Below are positions 16,912 to 29,300 of a stretch of DNA of 64,000 nucleotides, in pieces. The stretch is taken from NCBI RefSeq assembly GCF_012927275.1, contig NZ_JABBGG010000003.1, positions 1 through 64,000 of the forward strand, given 5' to 3'. Each line of letters begins with the position of its first letter. Within the stretch, counting starts at the first letter, position 1. The notes below the pieces were generated by a model. It worked only from the letters and a program-made list of their open reading frames with translations, did not search any database and was not told the DNA's origin. The translations under genes and the position numbers were made by a program. The DNA comes from Massilia polaris (lineage in GTDB: Bacteria > Pseudomonadota > Gammaproteobacteria > Burkholderiales > Burkholderiaceae_D).

Positions 16912-18828
16912 TTAGTTAGCTGCGGCTTCCGTCTTCGCTGGCTGTGCCACCGTGATCTTGGTCTTGGCCTTTTGCTTCAGCGCTTCGATGAAGCCGTACA
17001 TCTCCTGCTGGCCAACCACGCCTGCGATCTGCTCCGCTTCGGCCGCGCGGCGCGCCGCGTCAGGCGTTGCCGGCATCGCTACCTTGCCGATGCGGTACAC
17101 GCCATAACCCGAGCCCGGGACTTCAACGCCAACATACGCCGGCAGCTTGCTCGCATCCGCCTTCAGCACCGCGAGTGCGGCCGTCGGGTTGATGGTCGGC
17201 TGCTTGGTACGCGACACCAAGACCGGCGCGCCGAAACCAGCGGCGTCGCCCGATGCCTTGGCCGCAGCCAGCTTCGCTTCGCCAGCCTTGCGGGCCAGCT
17301 TGATCGCTTCTTCGACCGTCACGCGCTGGCGGATCGCCGCATCGACTTCGGCCAGCGGACGCTTGGTCGCAGGCTTGAATTCCACCACGCGGCCGGCAAC
17401 CAGGGTGCCAGGCGCTACTTCAACCGCTTCGGTGTTGCGCTTGTTCTTCAGCGAGTCGGCCGCGAATACCGCTTGCAGGAACTTGGCGTTGTTGTACGGT
17501 GCGTCGGCCAGTGCCGGCGACGGGGTGCGCGCCAGGTTGTCCACGGTCTGCACGGTCAGCTTGAGCTTGTCGGCGACCGGCTTCAGGCTGTCCGATTGCT
17601 CGTACACGGTATCGTTAAATACTTCGGCCAGTTCCGAGAACTTTTTCGACATCGTGGCCTTCTTCAGTTCCGCAGTGATCTCGCCTTTGACATCGTCCAG
17701 GGTCTTGGTCGCAGCCGGCACAACGCTGGTGACGGTGATGATGTGGAAGCCGAACTCGGATTCCACCAGGGCGCTGATCTCGCCTTGCTTCAGCTTGGCG
17801 ATCGCGTCTTCAACCGACGGCACGAACGCGCCCTTCTCTACCACGCCCAGGTCGCCGCCTACTTCGGCCGAGCCAGGATCCTGCGATTTCGCCTTGGCGA
17901 TTGCCGCGAAGTTGGCCGGGGTGGCGCGCACTTCGGCGAGGATCGCTTCCGCCTTCTGCTTGGCGGCGGCCTTGTCGGCAGCGCTGGCGCCCTTAGGCGC
18001 GTTGACCAGGATGTGGCTTGCGGTGCGGCGCTCAGGCGAGCCGTAACGCTTCTGATTCTTGTTGTAGAAGTCGGAGACTTCCGCATCGCCGACGGCGACC
18101 TGGCTTTCAACGGCGGCCGTATCGAGCACGACGTATTCAACTTTGGCGCGTTCAGGAACGGCGAACAGCGCGGCGTTCTTGTCGTAGTAGGCCTTGACCA
18201 TGTCGTCGGTGACCTTGACCTGGGTGATGAAGTCGGACACCGGGAATACCAGTTCCTGCACTTCGCGTTCCTGGTCGTTGACGTCGGACAGGCGCTTCGA
18301 GACCGAGCGCGGTACGAACGCGCTGGCCTGGACCGCGTTGTTCAGCTGCTGCATCGCCATGTCGCGACGCATGCGCGCGTCGAACATCGCAGGCGACATG
18401 CCCTGCGCGGCCAGCACGGCCTTGTACTGCTCCATGTCGAAGCTGCCGTCCGCCTTCTTGAAGGCTTCGATGCCGGCAATGGTCTGGGCCAGCGTGGCGT
18501 CGTTGACGGTGAGGTGGCTGCGTTTGATTTCCGCTTCCAGCGCGCGCTCGGCGATCAGGTTGTCGAGGACAGCCTGGCGTGCTTCCGGTGTTTCGAACAT
18601 CTTCTGGTCGAACTGTTCGCCCATGCTCTGGCGATAGCGGTCCATTTGCTGGCGCTGCGCCTCTTCCCATTCCTGCTGGGTGATCTTCCTGCCGTCGACG
18701 GTTGCCACGCCAGTGGTGGCGTCGCCGCTTTGATAGCTGCTGACGCCGACCAGAACGAACGAGGGCACGATCAGCAGCATCAGGAAGACCTGCATCAAGC
18801 GTTTGTGAGTGCGGATAAATTCAAACAT
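16912..18828 (-). CDS. ppiD: Periplasmic folding chaperone PpiD
   Basis: A 638-residue inner-membrane-anchored periplasmic protein. MFEFIRTHKRLMQVFLMLLI followed by VPSFVLVGVSSY is the single N-terminal membrane segment. A SurA_N-like chaperone region (about 45-240) follows, then a parvulin domain (about 265-360) with RTASHILVNAPKGAS, LGVVEKGAFVPSVEDAI and SEFGFHIITV, and a C-terminal helical region. It assists folding of proteins leaving the Sec translocon. Location downstream of lon, hupB and the tRNAs follows the common proteobacterial order. The gene lies beyond the tRNA-operon terminator, so it should have its own promoter in 18829-18873. Confidence 0.93.
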   Translation of the reverse strand: MFEFIRTHKRLMQVFLMLLIVPSFVLVGVSSYQSGDATTGVATVDGRKITQQEWEEAQRQQMDRYRQSMGEQFDQKMFETPEARQAVLDNLIAERALEAEIKRSHLTVNDATLAQTIAGIEAFKKADGSFDMEQYKAVLAAQGMSPAMFDARMRRDMAMQQLNNAVQASAFVPRSVSKRLSDVNDQEREVQELVFPVSDFITQVKVTDDMVKAYYDKNAALFAVPERAKVEYVVLDTAAVESQVAVGDAEVSDFYNKNQKRYGSPERRTASHILVNAPKGASAADKAAAKQKAEAILAEVRATPANFAAIAKAKSQDPGSAEVGGDLGVVEKGAFVPSVEDAIAKLKQGEISALVESEFGFHIITVTSVVPAATKTLDDVKGEITAELKKATMSKKFSELAEVFNDTVYEQSDSLKPVADKLKLTVQTVDNLARTPSPALADAPYNNAKFLQAVFAADSLKNKRNTEAVEVAPGTLVAGRVVEFKPATKRPLAEVDAAIRQRVTVEEAIKLARKAGEAKLAAAKASGDAAGFGAPVLVSRTKQPTINPTAALAVLKADASKLPAYVGVEVPGSGYGVYRIGKVAMPATPDAARRAAEAEQIAGVVGQQEMYGFIEALKQKAKTKITVAQPAKTEAAAN

Positions 18829-18873
18829 GGATCAGCCACTTCGAAATTAAGGTAAATGCAACGTGCACATAGA

Positions 18874-18902
18874 AAAAAAGGCGAACTTTCGTTCGCCTTT
18901 TT
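18874..18902 (-). terminator. Terminator of the tRNA-Val/Asp/Asp transcript
   Basis: Stem aaaaaggcgaac / gttcgccttttt with a 4-nt loop; on the minus strand it ends in a T tract. It lies after the two tRNA-Asp 3'-end repeats and before ppiD. Confidence 0.8.
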
Positions 18903-18910
18903 CTTTGTTC

Positions 18911-19145
18911 TTGGCGGAGCGGACGGGACTCGCCGACGTTCCGCCGGCCGCGGATTCCCCTGCAGGGAAATCCCTTCGAGCCCGAACCGCATTCCCCGCA
19001 GGGGGAATGCTTCTTCCATCTCAATTCTTGGCGGAGCGGACGGGACTCGCCGACGTTCCGCCGGCCGCGGATTCCCCTGCAGGGAAATCCCTTCGAGCCC
19101 GAACCGCATTCCCCGCAGGGGGAATGCTTCTTCCATCTCAATTCT
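18911..19145 (-). repeat. Two 117-bp tandem units, each with the last 21 nt of tRNA-Asp
   Basis: Downstream of the second tRNA-Asp gene, the 21 nt that form the tRNA 3' end (CCA, acceptor strand and part of the T arm) recur at 19029-19049 and 18912-18932. The 96-nt spacers between them (19050-19145 and 18933-19028) look identical by eye, giving an exact 117-bp period. Each spacer contains two hairpins, with cores ATTCCCC...GGGGAAT and ATTTCCC...GGGGAAT. The unit is a whole number of codons, and frames stay open on both strands through it. The layout resembles the repeats behind tyrT in E. coli that give rtT RNA. Confidence 0.9.
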
Positions 19146-19222
19146 TGGCGGAGCGGACGGGACTCGAACCCGCGACCCCCGGCGTGACAGGCCGGTATTC
19201 TAACCAACTGAACTACCGCTCC
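19146..19222 (-). tRNA. tRNA-Asp(GTC), copy 2
   Basis: A 77-nt cloverleaf including an encoded CCA. The acceptor is GGAGCGG, the D arm contains AGTTCAGTTGGTTAGAA, and the anticodon loop CTGTCAC sits on a CCGGC/GCCGG stem, giving GTC. The T loop is GGTTCGAGTCC. It appears identical to the copy at 19238-19314. It is the last tRNA before the tandem 3'-end repeats. Confidence 0.97.
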
Positions 19223-19237
19223 AAATTATGTGCTCCC

Positions 19238-19314
19238 TGGCGGAGCGGACGGGACTCGAACCCGCGACCCCCGGCGTGACAGGCCGGTATTCTAACCAAC
19301 TGAACTACCGCTCC
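19238..19314 (-). tRNA. tRNA-Asp(GTC), copy 1
   Basis: A 77-nt tRNA with encoded CCA and anticodon GTC, apparently the same sequence as the copy at 19146. It is separated from that copy by 15 nt and from tRNA-Val by 28 nt, so all three are probably one precursor transcript. Confidence 0.97.
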
Positions 19315-19342
19315 AGGAAAACACGATACAAGCTGTACTTGG

Positions 19343-19418
19343 TGGTGGGCGCTGAGAGGCTCGAACTCCCGACCTAAGCCTTGTAAGGGCTCCGCTCTAC
19401 CAACTGAGCTAAGCGCCC
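19343..19418 (-). tRNA. tRNA-Val(TAC)
   Basis: A 76-nt tRNA with encoded CCA. The acceptor is GGGCGCT, the D arm is GCTCAGTTGGTAGAGC, and the anticodon loop CTTACAA on GAGCC/GGCTT gives TAC. The T loop is GTTCGAGCC. It is the first tRNA of the group, 46 bp downstream of hupB on the same strand. I found no strong separate promoter, so read-through from hupB is possible. Confidence 0.97.
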
Positions 19419-19464
19419 GCACACTGCCAAATACATCCGGCGTTTGTCACAACGCCGAAGGCCA

Positions 19465-19737
19465 TTAGTTTACTGCATCTTTCAGCGCTTTGCCAGCTTT
19501 AAATTTCGGAACGCGCTGCGCCTCGATTTTGATGGCTTCCTTGGTGCGCGGATTGCGGCCCGTGCGGGCTGCACGCTCGCCTACCGAGAAGGTGCCGAAG
19601 CCGACCAGGGTGACCGTGTCGTTCTTCTGCAGGCTGGTGGTGACTGCTTCAATCATGGCATCGAGTGCACGTGTAGCCGAGGCCTTGGTGATGTCCGCGG
19701 ACTTGGCGATTTGTTCAATCAATTCTGTTTTGTTCAC
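19465..19737 (-). CDS. hupB: DNA-binding protein HU-beta
   Basis: A 90-residue histone-like nucleoid protein. It starts [18 protein letters not shown], contains [19 protein letters not shown] and [11 protein letters not shown] in the DNA-binding arm, and ends in [11 protein letters not shown]. The family normally begins at this residue, so the GTG at 19737 is the start; GAGG lies just upstream. A longer frame from 19767 is not supported. It sits downstream of lon, the usual position in proteobacteria, with its own promoter. Confidence 0.95.
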   Translation of the reverse strand: MNKTELIEQIAKSADITKASATRALDAMIEAVTTSLQKNDTVTLVGFGTFSVGERAARTGRNPRTKEAIKIEAQRVPKFKAGKALKDAVN

Positions 19738-19783
19738 ATGTGCCTCATTACTTGAAAGGTGCGCCAAAAATTGCGCAGCGCGT

Positions 19784-19813
19784 ATTAAACGCGCTGGCCC
19801 TCCCGTGTGTCAA
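19784..19813 (-). promoter_or_regulatory. Sigma-70-type promoter of hupB
   Basis: On the minus strand, TTGACA (19808-19813), 18 nt, then TTTAAT (19784-19789). The predicted transcript starts about 40 nt before the GTG of hupB. The -35 box is a perfect consensus match and the -10 matches at five of six positions. Confidence 0.65.
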
Positions 19814-19825
19814 GCCGAAATGAAA

Positions 19826-19845
19826 CAAGCGCCACGAGGGCGCTT
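19826..19845 (-). terminator. Hairpin after lon
   Basis: An 8-bp stem, caagcgcc / ggcgcttg, with a loop of 4 nt, lies 36 nt after the lon stop. There is no long T tract, so termination may be partial and some lon transcripts may run on into hupB. Confidence 0.5.
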
Positions 19846-19880
19846 GCTTGGCGAGCCGGCTTACCTTGGCTTAGTGCTTG

Positions 19881-22286
<2,406 letters not shown>

Positions 22287-22442
22287 GGCATACCTTATAG
22301 AAAGCGTGTATCACAATATTGGCACAGCATCGCCAAAACACAAGGCCGCACGATTAATATTCTCCGAAGTTAATTTGATTAATTCATCAACTTATTTGAA
22401 TACCGCGGGCAATGCCATAAAAGAATTTAGCACTTCATTAAA

Positions 22443-22484
22443 TAAAAAAGCCACCGCGCAGCTGGCTTGCTGCGAGTGGCTTTT
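22443..22484 (-). terminator. Terminator downstream of clpX
   Basis: A long hairpin with an outer stem aaaagccac / gtggctttt and an inner cgcagc / gctgcg stem, with a T tract on the minus-strand exit. It separates clpX from lon. Confidence 0.8.
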
Positions 22485-22573
22485 CGATTGAAGCCTGCTT
22501 CTTTTATTGAGCTAAATTGTACCGCCAAGAATTGAGGAATCAAACGTTTTTGTTGCGCGCACACACCGTTTTA

Positions 22574-23842
22574 TCAGTTTTCGCCCGATGCTTTAGGCGT
22601 TTCGCTGTAAATCAGCAAAGGTTTGGCGCCATTCGTGATCGTATTTTCATCAATTACGACCTTCACGACATTTTGCTGATTCGGCAGGTCGTACATAACA
22701 TCCAGCAAAGCGTGTTCGAGAATGGAACGCAATCCGCGCGCACCGGTTTTACGGGCCAGTGCTTTACGTGCAATTGCGTGCAAAGCAGCAGGACGAATTT
22801 CCAGTTCCGCGCCTTCCATTTCAAGCAACTTGGTGTATTGCTTGATAAGGGCGTTCTTTGGCTCAATCAGGATCTGGATCAGCGCTTCCTCGGTCAGTTC
22901 CGACAAGGTTGCGACAACCGGCAGGCGGCCAACCAGTTCCGGAATCAGGCCGAACTTGATCAGGTCTTCCGGTTCGGCTTCCAGCAGCACGTCGCTGCTG
23001 GCGCGCTGGGTCTGGCTCTTGACGCTGGCCGAGAAACCGATGCCGCTCTTTTCGGAGCGGTTCTGGATGATCTTGACCAGGCCGTCGAACGCGCCGCCGC
23101 AGATGAACATGATGTTGGTCGTGTCGATCTGGACGAAGTCCTGGTTCGGGTGCTTGCGCCCGCCTTGCGGCGGTACCGATGCCATGGTGCCTTCGATCAG
23201 CTTGAGCAGCGCCTGCTGCACGCCCTCGCCCGATACGTCGCGGGTGATCGACGGATTGTCCGACTTGCGCGAGATCTTGTCGATTTCATCGATGTAGACG
23301 ATGCCGCGCTGGGCCTTGTCGACTTCGTAGTTGCAGCTTTGCAGCAGCTTCTGGATGATGTTCTCGACGTCTTCGCCCACGTAGCCGGCTTCGGTCAGGG
23401 TGGTGGCGTCGGCGATCACGAACGGCACGTTGAGCATGCGCGCCAGGGTCTGCGCCAGCAGGGTCTTGCCCGAGCCGGTAGGACCGACCAGCAAGATGTT
23501 GCTCTTGGCCAGTTCGACGTCGTCTTTCTTGCCCAGGTGCTTGAGGCGCTTGTAGTGGTTGTACACCGCTACCGACAGGATGCGCTTGGCGGTTTGCTGG
23601 CCGATGACGTACTGGTCCAGCAACTCGGCGATCTCGTGCGGGGTCGGCAGGTCGCTCTTGGCGCCCGCTACCGTCTCCACATTCGACGTCTCGTCGCGGA
23701 TGATGTCATTGCACAGGTCGATGCACTCGTCGCAGATGAACACGGAGGGACCCGCGATGAGCTTCTTGACCTCGTGCTGGCTCTTGCCGCAGAACGAGCA
23801 GTAGAGGAGTTTTTCGCCGCTGGAGGATTTTTTGTCTGACAT
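22574..23842 (-). CDS. clpX: ClpX, ATPase subunit of ClpXP protease
   Basis: A 422-residue AAA+ unfoldase that feeds substrates to ClpP. The N-terminal C4 zinc finger is YCSFCGK...ICDECIDLC (about 14-42). Walker A is [15 protein letters not shown] at about 120. Walker B is [10 protein letters not shown]. The IGF-type ClpP-binding loop reads [12 protein letters not shown], and sensor 2 lies in [12 protein letters not shown]. The length is normal. A separate promoter lies just upstream and a terminator separates it from clpP, so clpP and clpX are not strictly one operon. Confidence 0.97.
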   Translation of the reverse strand: MSDKKSSSGEKLLYCSFCGKSQHEVKKLIAGPSVFICDECIDLCNDIIRDETSNVETVAGAKSDLPTPHEIAELLDQYVIGQQTAKRILSVAVYNHYKRLKHLGKKDDVELAKSNILLVGPTGSGKTLLAQTLARMLNVPFVIADATTLTEAGYVGEDVENIIQKLLQSCNYEVDKAQRGIVYIDEIDKISRKSDNPSITRDVSGEGVQQALLKLIEGTMASVPPQGGRKHPNQDFVQIDTTNIMFICGGAFDGLVKIIQNRSEKSGIGFSASVKSQTQRASSDVLLEAEPEDLIKFGLIPELVGRLPVVATLSELTEEALIQILIEPKNALIKQYTKLLEMEGAELEIRPAALHAIARKALARKTGARGLRSILEHALLDVMYDLPNQQNVVKVVIDENTITNGAKPLLIYSETPKASGEN

Positions 23843-23868
23843 GGGGCAGATTTCTATTCGATTGCTAA

Positions 23869-23897
23869 AATATAACGCTAATACGAGTGCGCAACAA
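23869..23897 (-). promoter_or_regulatory. Promoter of clpX
   Basis: On the minus strand, TTGTTG (23892-23897), exactly 17 nt, then TATATT (23869-23874). The start would be about 20 nt before the clpX ATG. No strong Shine-Dalgarno is seen in the short leader. Confidence 0.5.
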
Positions 23898-23935
23898 GTG
23901 CGCGCATAACTGCCATGCTACCCGAAATAAAAACA

Positions 23936-23968
23936 AAACGCCCGAACGTTGCGGCGCCCGGGCGTTTT
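23936..23968 (-). terminator. Terminator downstream of clpP
   Basis: Stem aaaacgcccg / cgggcgtttt with a GC-rich loop, 33 nt after the clpP stop. It should end the tig-clpP transcript and insulate clpX. Confidence 0.8.
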
Positions 23969-24000
23969 TCAGCAACAGCGTGGCTGGATTACTTCCCGCA

Positions 24001-24618
24001 TCACGCTCGGCTGGTCAACACTTTGTCGATCAGGCCATACTCGGCTGCCTCGTCGCTCGACATGAAGCGATCGCGGTCGGTGTCCTTGTGGATCTGCTCG
24101 ACGGTCTGGCCGGTGTTCTCGGCCATGATGCGCGCCAGGCGCTCGCGCAGGTAGAGAATTTCCTTGGCCTGGATTTCGATGTCCGAAGCCATGCCTTGCG
24201 AGCCGCCCGACGGCTGGTGAATCATGATGCGCGAGTTCGGCAACGAGAAACGCTTGCCCTTGGTGCCGGCAGCCAGCAGGAAGGCGCCCATCGAGGCCGC
24301 CAGGCCGGTGCACAGCGTGGAGACGTCCGGCTTGATGAAGTTCATCGTGTCGAAAATCGCCAGGCCGGCCGAGACGGAGCCGCCAGGTGAGTTGATGTAG
24401 AGCGAAATATCCTTGTCAGGATTCTCGCTCTCCAGGAACAGCATCTGGGCCACGATCAGGTTGGCCATCTGGTCGTTGACAGGACCGACCAGGAAGATCA
24501 CGCGTTCTTTCAGCAGGCGCGAGTAGATATCGTAAGCGCGCTCGCCGCGGCCGCTCTGTTCCACGACCATCGGCACGAGGCCGAGTGCTTGTGTGTCCAA
24601 TGCCGGATTATGATTCAT
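24001..24618 (-). CDS. clpP: ClpP, proteolytic subunit of Clp protease
   Basis: A 205-residue serine peptidase that forms the tetradecameric chamber used with ClpX or ClpA. The active-site Ser is in [17 protein letters not shown] and the His in [13 protein letters not shown], with the Asp further on. The N-terminal segment includes [19 protein letters not shown], typical of proteobacterial ClpP with a short propeptide. It lies 41 bp after tig and is probably co-transcribed with it. Confidence 0.97.
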   Translation of the reverse strand: MNHNPALDTQALGLVPMVVEQSGRGERAYDIYSRLLKERVIFLVGPVNDQMANLIVAQMLFLESENPDKDISLYINSPGGSVSAGLAIFDTMNFIKPDVSTLCTGLAASMGAFLLAAGTKGKRFSLPNSRIMIHQPSGGSQGMASDIEIQAKEILYLRERLARIMAENTGQTVEQIHKDTDRDRFMSSDEAAEYGLIDKVLTSRA

Positions 24619-24659
24619 ACCTGTCTTTTCCTCTGTGTAAGGGGAGCTTAAAACGAACT

Positions 24660-26000
24660 TTAAGCTTGTGCGTTGCTTCCCATCAATTCGTCGAAGGCGA
24701 CGTCCTTGGTGACGACTTTTGCCTTCTCGAGCACATAGTTAACGACGTTTTCTTCCAATACAAGAGCTTCGATGTCGGCCAGGCGGCGACGGTCGCTGTA
24801 GTAGTACTTCAGGACTTCTTTCGGATCTTCGTAGCTCTGTGCGAAATCTTCGATCTGGCCCTTGACCTGCTCAGGCTTGGCTTGCAGGTTGTTGTCGCCC
24901 ACCAGCTGCTGCAGGATCAGGCCCAGCTTGACGCGGCGCTCCGCCTTTTCAGCGAACAGCTCGGTCGGGAAAGGCATGTTCTTGACGTCCATGCCGCGCT
25001 GCGCCATGTCGCTGCGGGTCATTTCCGCCAGGCGCTCGGAATCCTGCTGGATCATGACGGTAGGAACTTGCAGTTCGGTAACTTTCAGCAGCGCGTCCAT
25101 GACGGCTTCCTTGTTGCGCGCCTTGATACGGCCGGCAACTTCACGCTCCAGGTTGACCTTGATGTCCGAACGCATTTTTTCCAGGTCGCCGTCTTCCATG
25201 CCCAGCGACTTCGCGAATTCCGCGTCGACTGCTGGCAGGTGGGCCCATTCCAGGTGCTTCAGGGTGATCGTGAAGTCGGCGGTTTTGCCGGCCACGTCCT
25301 TGCCGTGGTAGTCCTCTGGGAATGCCAGTGGGAAGGTCTTGCTGTCGCCGGCCTTCAGGCCAACGGTCGCTGCTTCGAATTCCGGCAGCATGCGGCCTTC
25401 GCCGAGCACGAAGCTGTAGTCGTCAGCTTTGCCGCCTGGGAACTCAACGCCGTCGATCTTGCCGACGAAGTCGACGGTCACGCGGTCGCCGTTTTCAGCG
25501 ACTGGCTTGCCGCCGTCGCCGTGCGGGCCGGCTTCGCCCTTGGTGTGGTAATGCACGCGCTGCTTGCGCAGGATGTCGATGGTCTTGTCGATTTCAGCAT
25601 CGGTGACGTCGGACTTGATGGTTTCGACTTCAACCGACGCCAGGTCGCCAACCACGACTTCCGGGTAGACTTCGAAGGTGGCGTCGAAGGTCAGGGTGCC
25701 TTCCGGGCTATCTTCTTTTGGCTCGATTTTCGGGAAGCCGGCGACGCGCAGCTGGTTCTCGTTGGCAGCTTCGTTGAAAGCGCGGCCGACCTTGTCGTTC
25801 AGCACGTCCGATTCGATCTGGTAGCCGTATTGGGCGGCGACCATTTTCATCGGAACCTTGCCTGGACGGAAGCCAGGGGCTTTGGCCGTCTTGGCCTGCT
25901 TTTTCAAGCGCTTTTCAACTTCCGTACGGACGTCAGTCAGCGGAAAAGAGATCGTCATGCGACGTTCGAGTTTACCCAGGGTTTCGACTGCAGTTGCCAT
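24660..26000 (-). CDS. tig: Trigger factor, ribosome-associated chaperone
   Basis: A 446-residue chaperone and peptidyl-prolyl isomerase. The N-terminal ribosome-binding domain contains the signature [11 protein letters not shown] (about 45). The middle FKBP-type domain has [20 protein letters not shown] (about 160-240). The C-terminal helical chaperone arms follow. The length is usual. tRNA-Leu lies 32 bp upstream on the same strand, and clpP follows, the standard order in Burkholderiales. Confidence 0.96.
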   Translation of the reverse strand: MATAVETLGKLERRMTISFPLTDVRTEVEKRLKKQAKTAKAPGFRPGKVPMKMVAAQYGYQIESDVLNDKVGRAFNEAANENQLRVAGFPKIEPKEDSPEGTLTFDATFEVYPEVVVGDLASVEVETIKSDVTDAEIDKTIDILRKQRVHYHTKGEAGPHGDGGKPVAENGDRVTVDFVGKIDGVEFPGGKADDYSFVLGEGRMLPEFEAATVGLKAGDSKTFPLAFPEDYHGKDVAGKTADFTITLKHLEWAHLPAVDAEFAKSLGMEDGDLEKMRSDIKVNLEREVAGRIKARNKEAVMDALLKVTELQVPTVMIQQDSERLAEMTRSDMAQRGMDVKNMPFPTELFAEKAERRVKLGLILQQLVGDNNLQAKPEQVKGQIEDFAQSYEDPKEVLKYYYSDRRRLADIEALVLEENVVNYVLEKAKVVTKDVAFDELMGSNAQA

Positions 26001-26032
26001 TGTTAAAATCGTCCAAAAAATAATTATTCGTG

Positions 26033-26119
26033 TGGTGCGAGGAGGGGGACTCGAACCCCCACACCATTGCTGGCGTCAGGACCTAAACCTGGTGCGTCTA
26101 CCAATTTCGCCATCCTCGC
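26033..26119 (-). tRNA. tRNA-Leu(TAG)
   Basis: An 87-nt class II tRNA with encoded CCA. The acceptor is GCGAGGA, and the anticodon loop TTTAGGT on a CCAGG-type stem gives TAG. A long variable arm (TGACGCCAGCAATGGTG) and T loop GGTTCGAGTCC are present. It is immediately upstream of tig on the same strand. Confidence 0.95.
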
Positions 26120-26270
26120 GGGATCGTTGGCCGCACCGACAAAAACAAAGGGCGTCCGAAGGTCAAACCGGCCGCCCTGCACTGCCTTTGTTAGGGGCTA
26201 CAACATCAACCCGGTATTTTACTGGATTTTCTGACACCACAGGGCGAATTTTGAAATGGGGCGGAACGGG

Positions 26271-26317
26271 GCCTCAAAACGTCGTTCCCGCCTGCGCGGG
26301 AACGACCCTTTTGAGGC
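26271..26317. repeat. Large two-tier palindrome after the RND genes
   Basis: An inner 11-bp stem, gtcgttcccgc / gcgggaacgac, is enclosed by an outer 9-bp stem, gcctcaaaa / ttttgaggc. It lies 9 bp beyond the stop of the RND pump gene. The inner core resembles repetitive extragenic palindromes common in betaproteobacteria. There is no T tract, so it may stabilise the mRNA end as well as slow transcription. Confidence 0.6.
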
Positions 26318-26325
26318 TGCCGGTG

Positions 26326-29300
26326 TCAGGTGCCTACTGGCTTCCTGACCCTGAACCAGGCCGCGTACAAGGCCGGCAGGAACAGCAAGGTCAGCGCCGT
26401 CGCCACCACCAGCCCGCCCATGATCGCCACCGCCATCGGCCCCCAGAACACGGAGCGCGTCAGCGGAATCATGGCGAGCGCCGCGGCGGCGGCGGTCAGC
26501 ACGATCGGACGCGCGCGCCGCACCGCCGCGTCGATCACGGCATTCCACGCTTCCGCCCCATTCGCGATATCGCGTTCGATCTGGTCCACCAGGATCACCG
26601 AATTCCGGATGATCATGCCGAACAGCGCGATCACGCCAAGGTTCGCGACGAAGCCGAACGGACGTGAAAGCAACAGCAGCGCCATCGCGGCGCCGGCCAC
26701 GCCCAGCGGGCCAGTCAGGAATACCATCACCGAACGCGAGAAGCTATGCAGCTGCAGCATCAGCAGCGTGAACACAATGAACAGCACCAGCGGCACATTC
26801 GCCGCGATCGACGCTTCCGCCGCCGCGCTGTCGGCCGCCGCACCGGCAACCTCGATCGTATAACCCGGCGGCAGCTTGGCGCGCAGGTCAGCCAGCGACT
26901 CCAACACCTGGTCCGACACGGTCGGCCCCTGGATGCCGTCGACGACATCCGACTGCACGGTGATCGCCCACTCGCGCCCTTCGCGCCACACCACGCCCGG
27001 CTCCCACACGAAGGCGACGCGCGCCACCTGCGAGATCGTCACCGAACGCCCCGACGGGGTCGGCACGTTGGTCTCGTTCAGCGCCGACAGCGTGGCGCGC
27101 TCTTCGACCGGCTGGCGGATCACGATGTCGATCAGCTTGTTATCTTCCCTGAACTGCCCCACCGGGGTGCCGGACAAGATGGTATTCGCTACCCGCATCA
27201 CCGATTGCGACGTCACGCCCAACGCGCGCATCTTGGCCTGGTCGAGGTCCAGGCGCAACACCTTGACCGACTCGTTCCAGTTGTCGTTCACACCCAGCGA
27301 GTTCGGATTGGCGCGCATGACCTCCTTGACCTGGTCGGCCAGCGCGCGCGTGGTCGCGATGTCAGGCCCGCCGACACGGAACTGCACCGGATACGGCACC
27401 GGCGGCCCGTTCGGCAGCAGCCTGACCCTGCCTCGCACTTCGGGGAAGTCGTTCTCGAATACTTCGACGATCTTCAGGCGCAACTCTTCGCGCGCCTTCA
27501 GGCTGGTCGGCAGCACCACCAGCTGAGCGACGTTCGACTGCGGGAATATCTGGTCGAGCGGCAGGTAGAAGCGCGGGCTGCCGGTGCCGACATAGCTGGT
27601 CACGCTTTCCACATTCTCCTGCTTGCCGATGAAGGCCTCGAACTTCTTGACCTGCGCCTCGGTGGCGCTGAACGCGGCCCCTTCCGGCATCCACATCTCG
27701 ACCATCAGCTCCGGCCGGCTGGAGTCAGGGAAGAACTGCTTCTCGATGAACTTGAAGCCGAATACGCCCAGCCCGAACACCGCCAGCGTCATCGCGATGG
27801 TCGCAAAGCGCCATTCGACGCACCACGCCACGACTTTGCGGAAGCGCAGGTAGGCCGGCGTGTTGAACACGTCATGTTCGCTTTCGCCGGCCGTCGTCGC
27901 GTGCGGTTTCACCTTCAGCAGCAGGAAGCCGATGTACGGCGTGAAGATGACCGCCACCAGCCACGAGACCAGCAGCGCGATCGCGTTCACCGAGAACATC
28001 GAGAACGTGTACTCGCCCGCTGCGGACTGGGCCAGGCCGATCGGCAGGAAGCCCGCAGCGGTAATCAGGGTACCGGTCAGCATCGGCATGGCAGTCGAGG
28101 TGTAGGCGAAGGTGGCCGCATCGAAGCGCGACATGCCCTCCTCCATTTTGCGCACCATCATCTCGACCGCGATGATGGCGTCGTCGACCAGCAGGCCAAG
28201 CGCGATGATCAGGGCGCCGAGCGAAATCTTGTGCAGGTCGATGTGGAAAATGCTCATCAACAGGAAGGTAATCGCCAGCACCAGCGGAATGGTCAGCGCC
28301 ACCACCAGGCCTGGGCGCGGATCGATGCGCAGCGGCTTGGTATGCAGGCCGAGCGCGATGAAGCTCACGGCAAGCACGATCAGCACCGCCTCGATCAGCA
28401 CCTTGATGAACTCACCGACCGATGCGGCAACCGCGCGCGGCTGGTCAGATACCCGTTCAAGCTCGATCCCGACCGGCAGCTGCGACTTGATGCGCGCAAC
28501 CGTCTCCTCGAGGCCCTTGCCCATCGTGATGATATTGCCGCCCTTTTCCATCGACACGCCAAGGCCGATCACTTCCTGGCCGTTGAAGCGCATCTTGTCC
28601 TGCGGCGGGTCCTTGTACTCGCGCTTGATCTTCGCAAAGTCGCCGAGGCGGAAAGTCGCGCCGTTGGCGCGCAGCTGCAGCGATTCGAGCTCCTTGACGT
28701 CTTGCAGCGCTCCGGTGACGCGCACCTGCAGGTTGTCGGTCGGCGTCACCATCACGCCGCTCGCCTCGATCGCGTTCTGGGTGGCGATCTGGTTGACGAT
28801 CACGTCGAACGGCACGCCCAGTTGCGAGAACTTCTTGTGCGAGAACTCGATCGTGATCTTCTCGTCCTGCACGCCGAACTGTTCTACCTTGGCCACCAGC
28901 GGCACGCGCAGCAGCTGCTGGCGCACGAAGTCGGCGTGGTCCTTCATCTCGGCGTAATTGAAGCCATCGCCGCTCAATGCGAAGATCGATCCGTAGGTAT
29001 CGCCGAATTCGTCATTGAAGAACGGGCCGATCACCCCTGCGGGCAGCGTGGCGCGGATGTCGCCGATCTTCTTGCGCACCTGGTACCACGACGCGGACGT
29101 CTCGGAAGGCGGCGTCGATTCGCGCAACTCGACGATGATGAAGGTCTCGCCCGGTTTCGAGTAGCTCTTGATCTTGTCGATGTAAGGCGTTTCCTGCAGC
29201 TTGCGTTCGAGCTTGTCGGTGACCTGTTCGGCCATCTGCACCGCGGTAGCGCCAGGCCAGATCGCCCGCACGACCATCACGCGGAAGGTGAACGGCGGAT

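Noticed and set aside
18911-19145. Prophage attachment-site duplication at tRNA-Asp
   Set aside because: The 21-nt tRNA end recurs in a short tandem with identical 96-nt spacers, and there is no integrase or foreign insert; a tandem tRNA-end repeat fits better.
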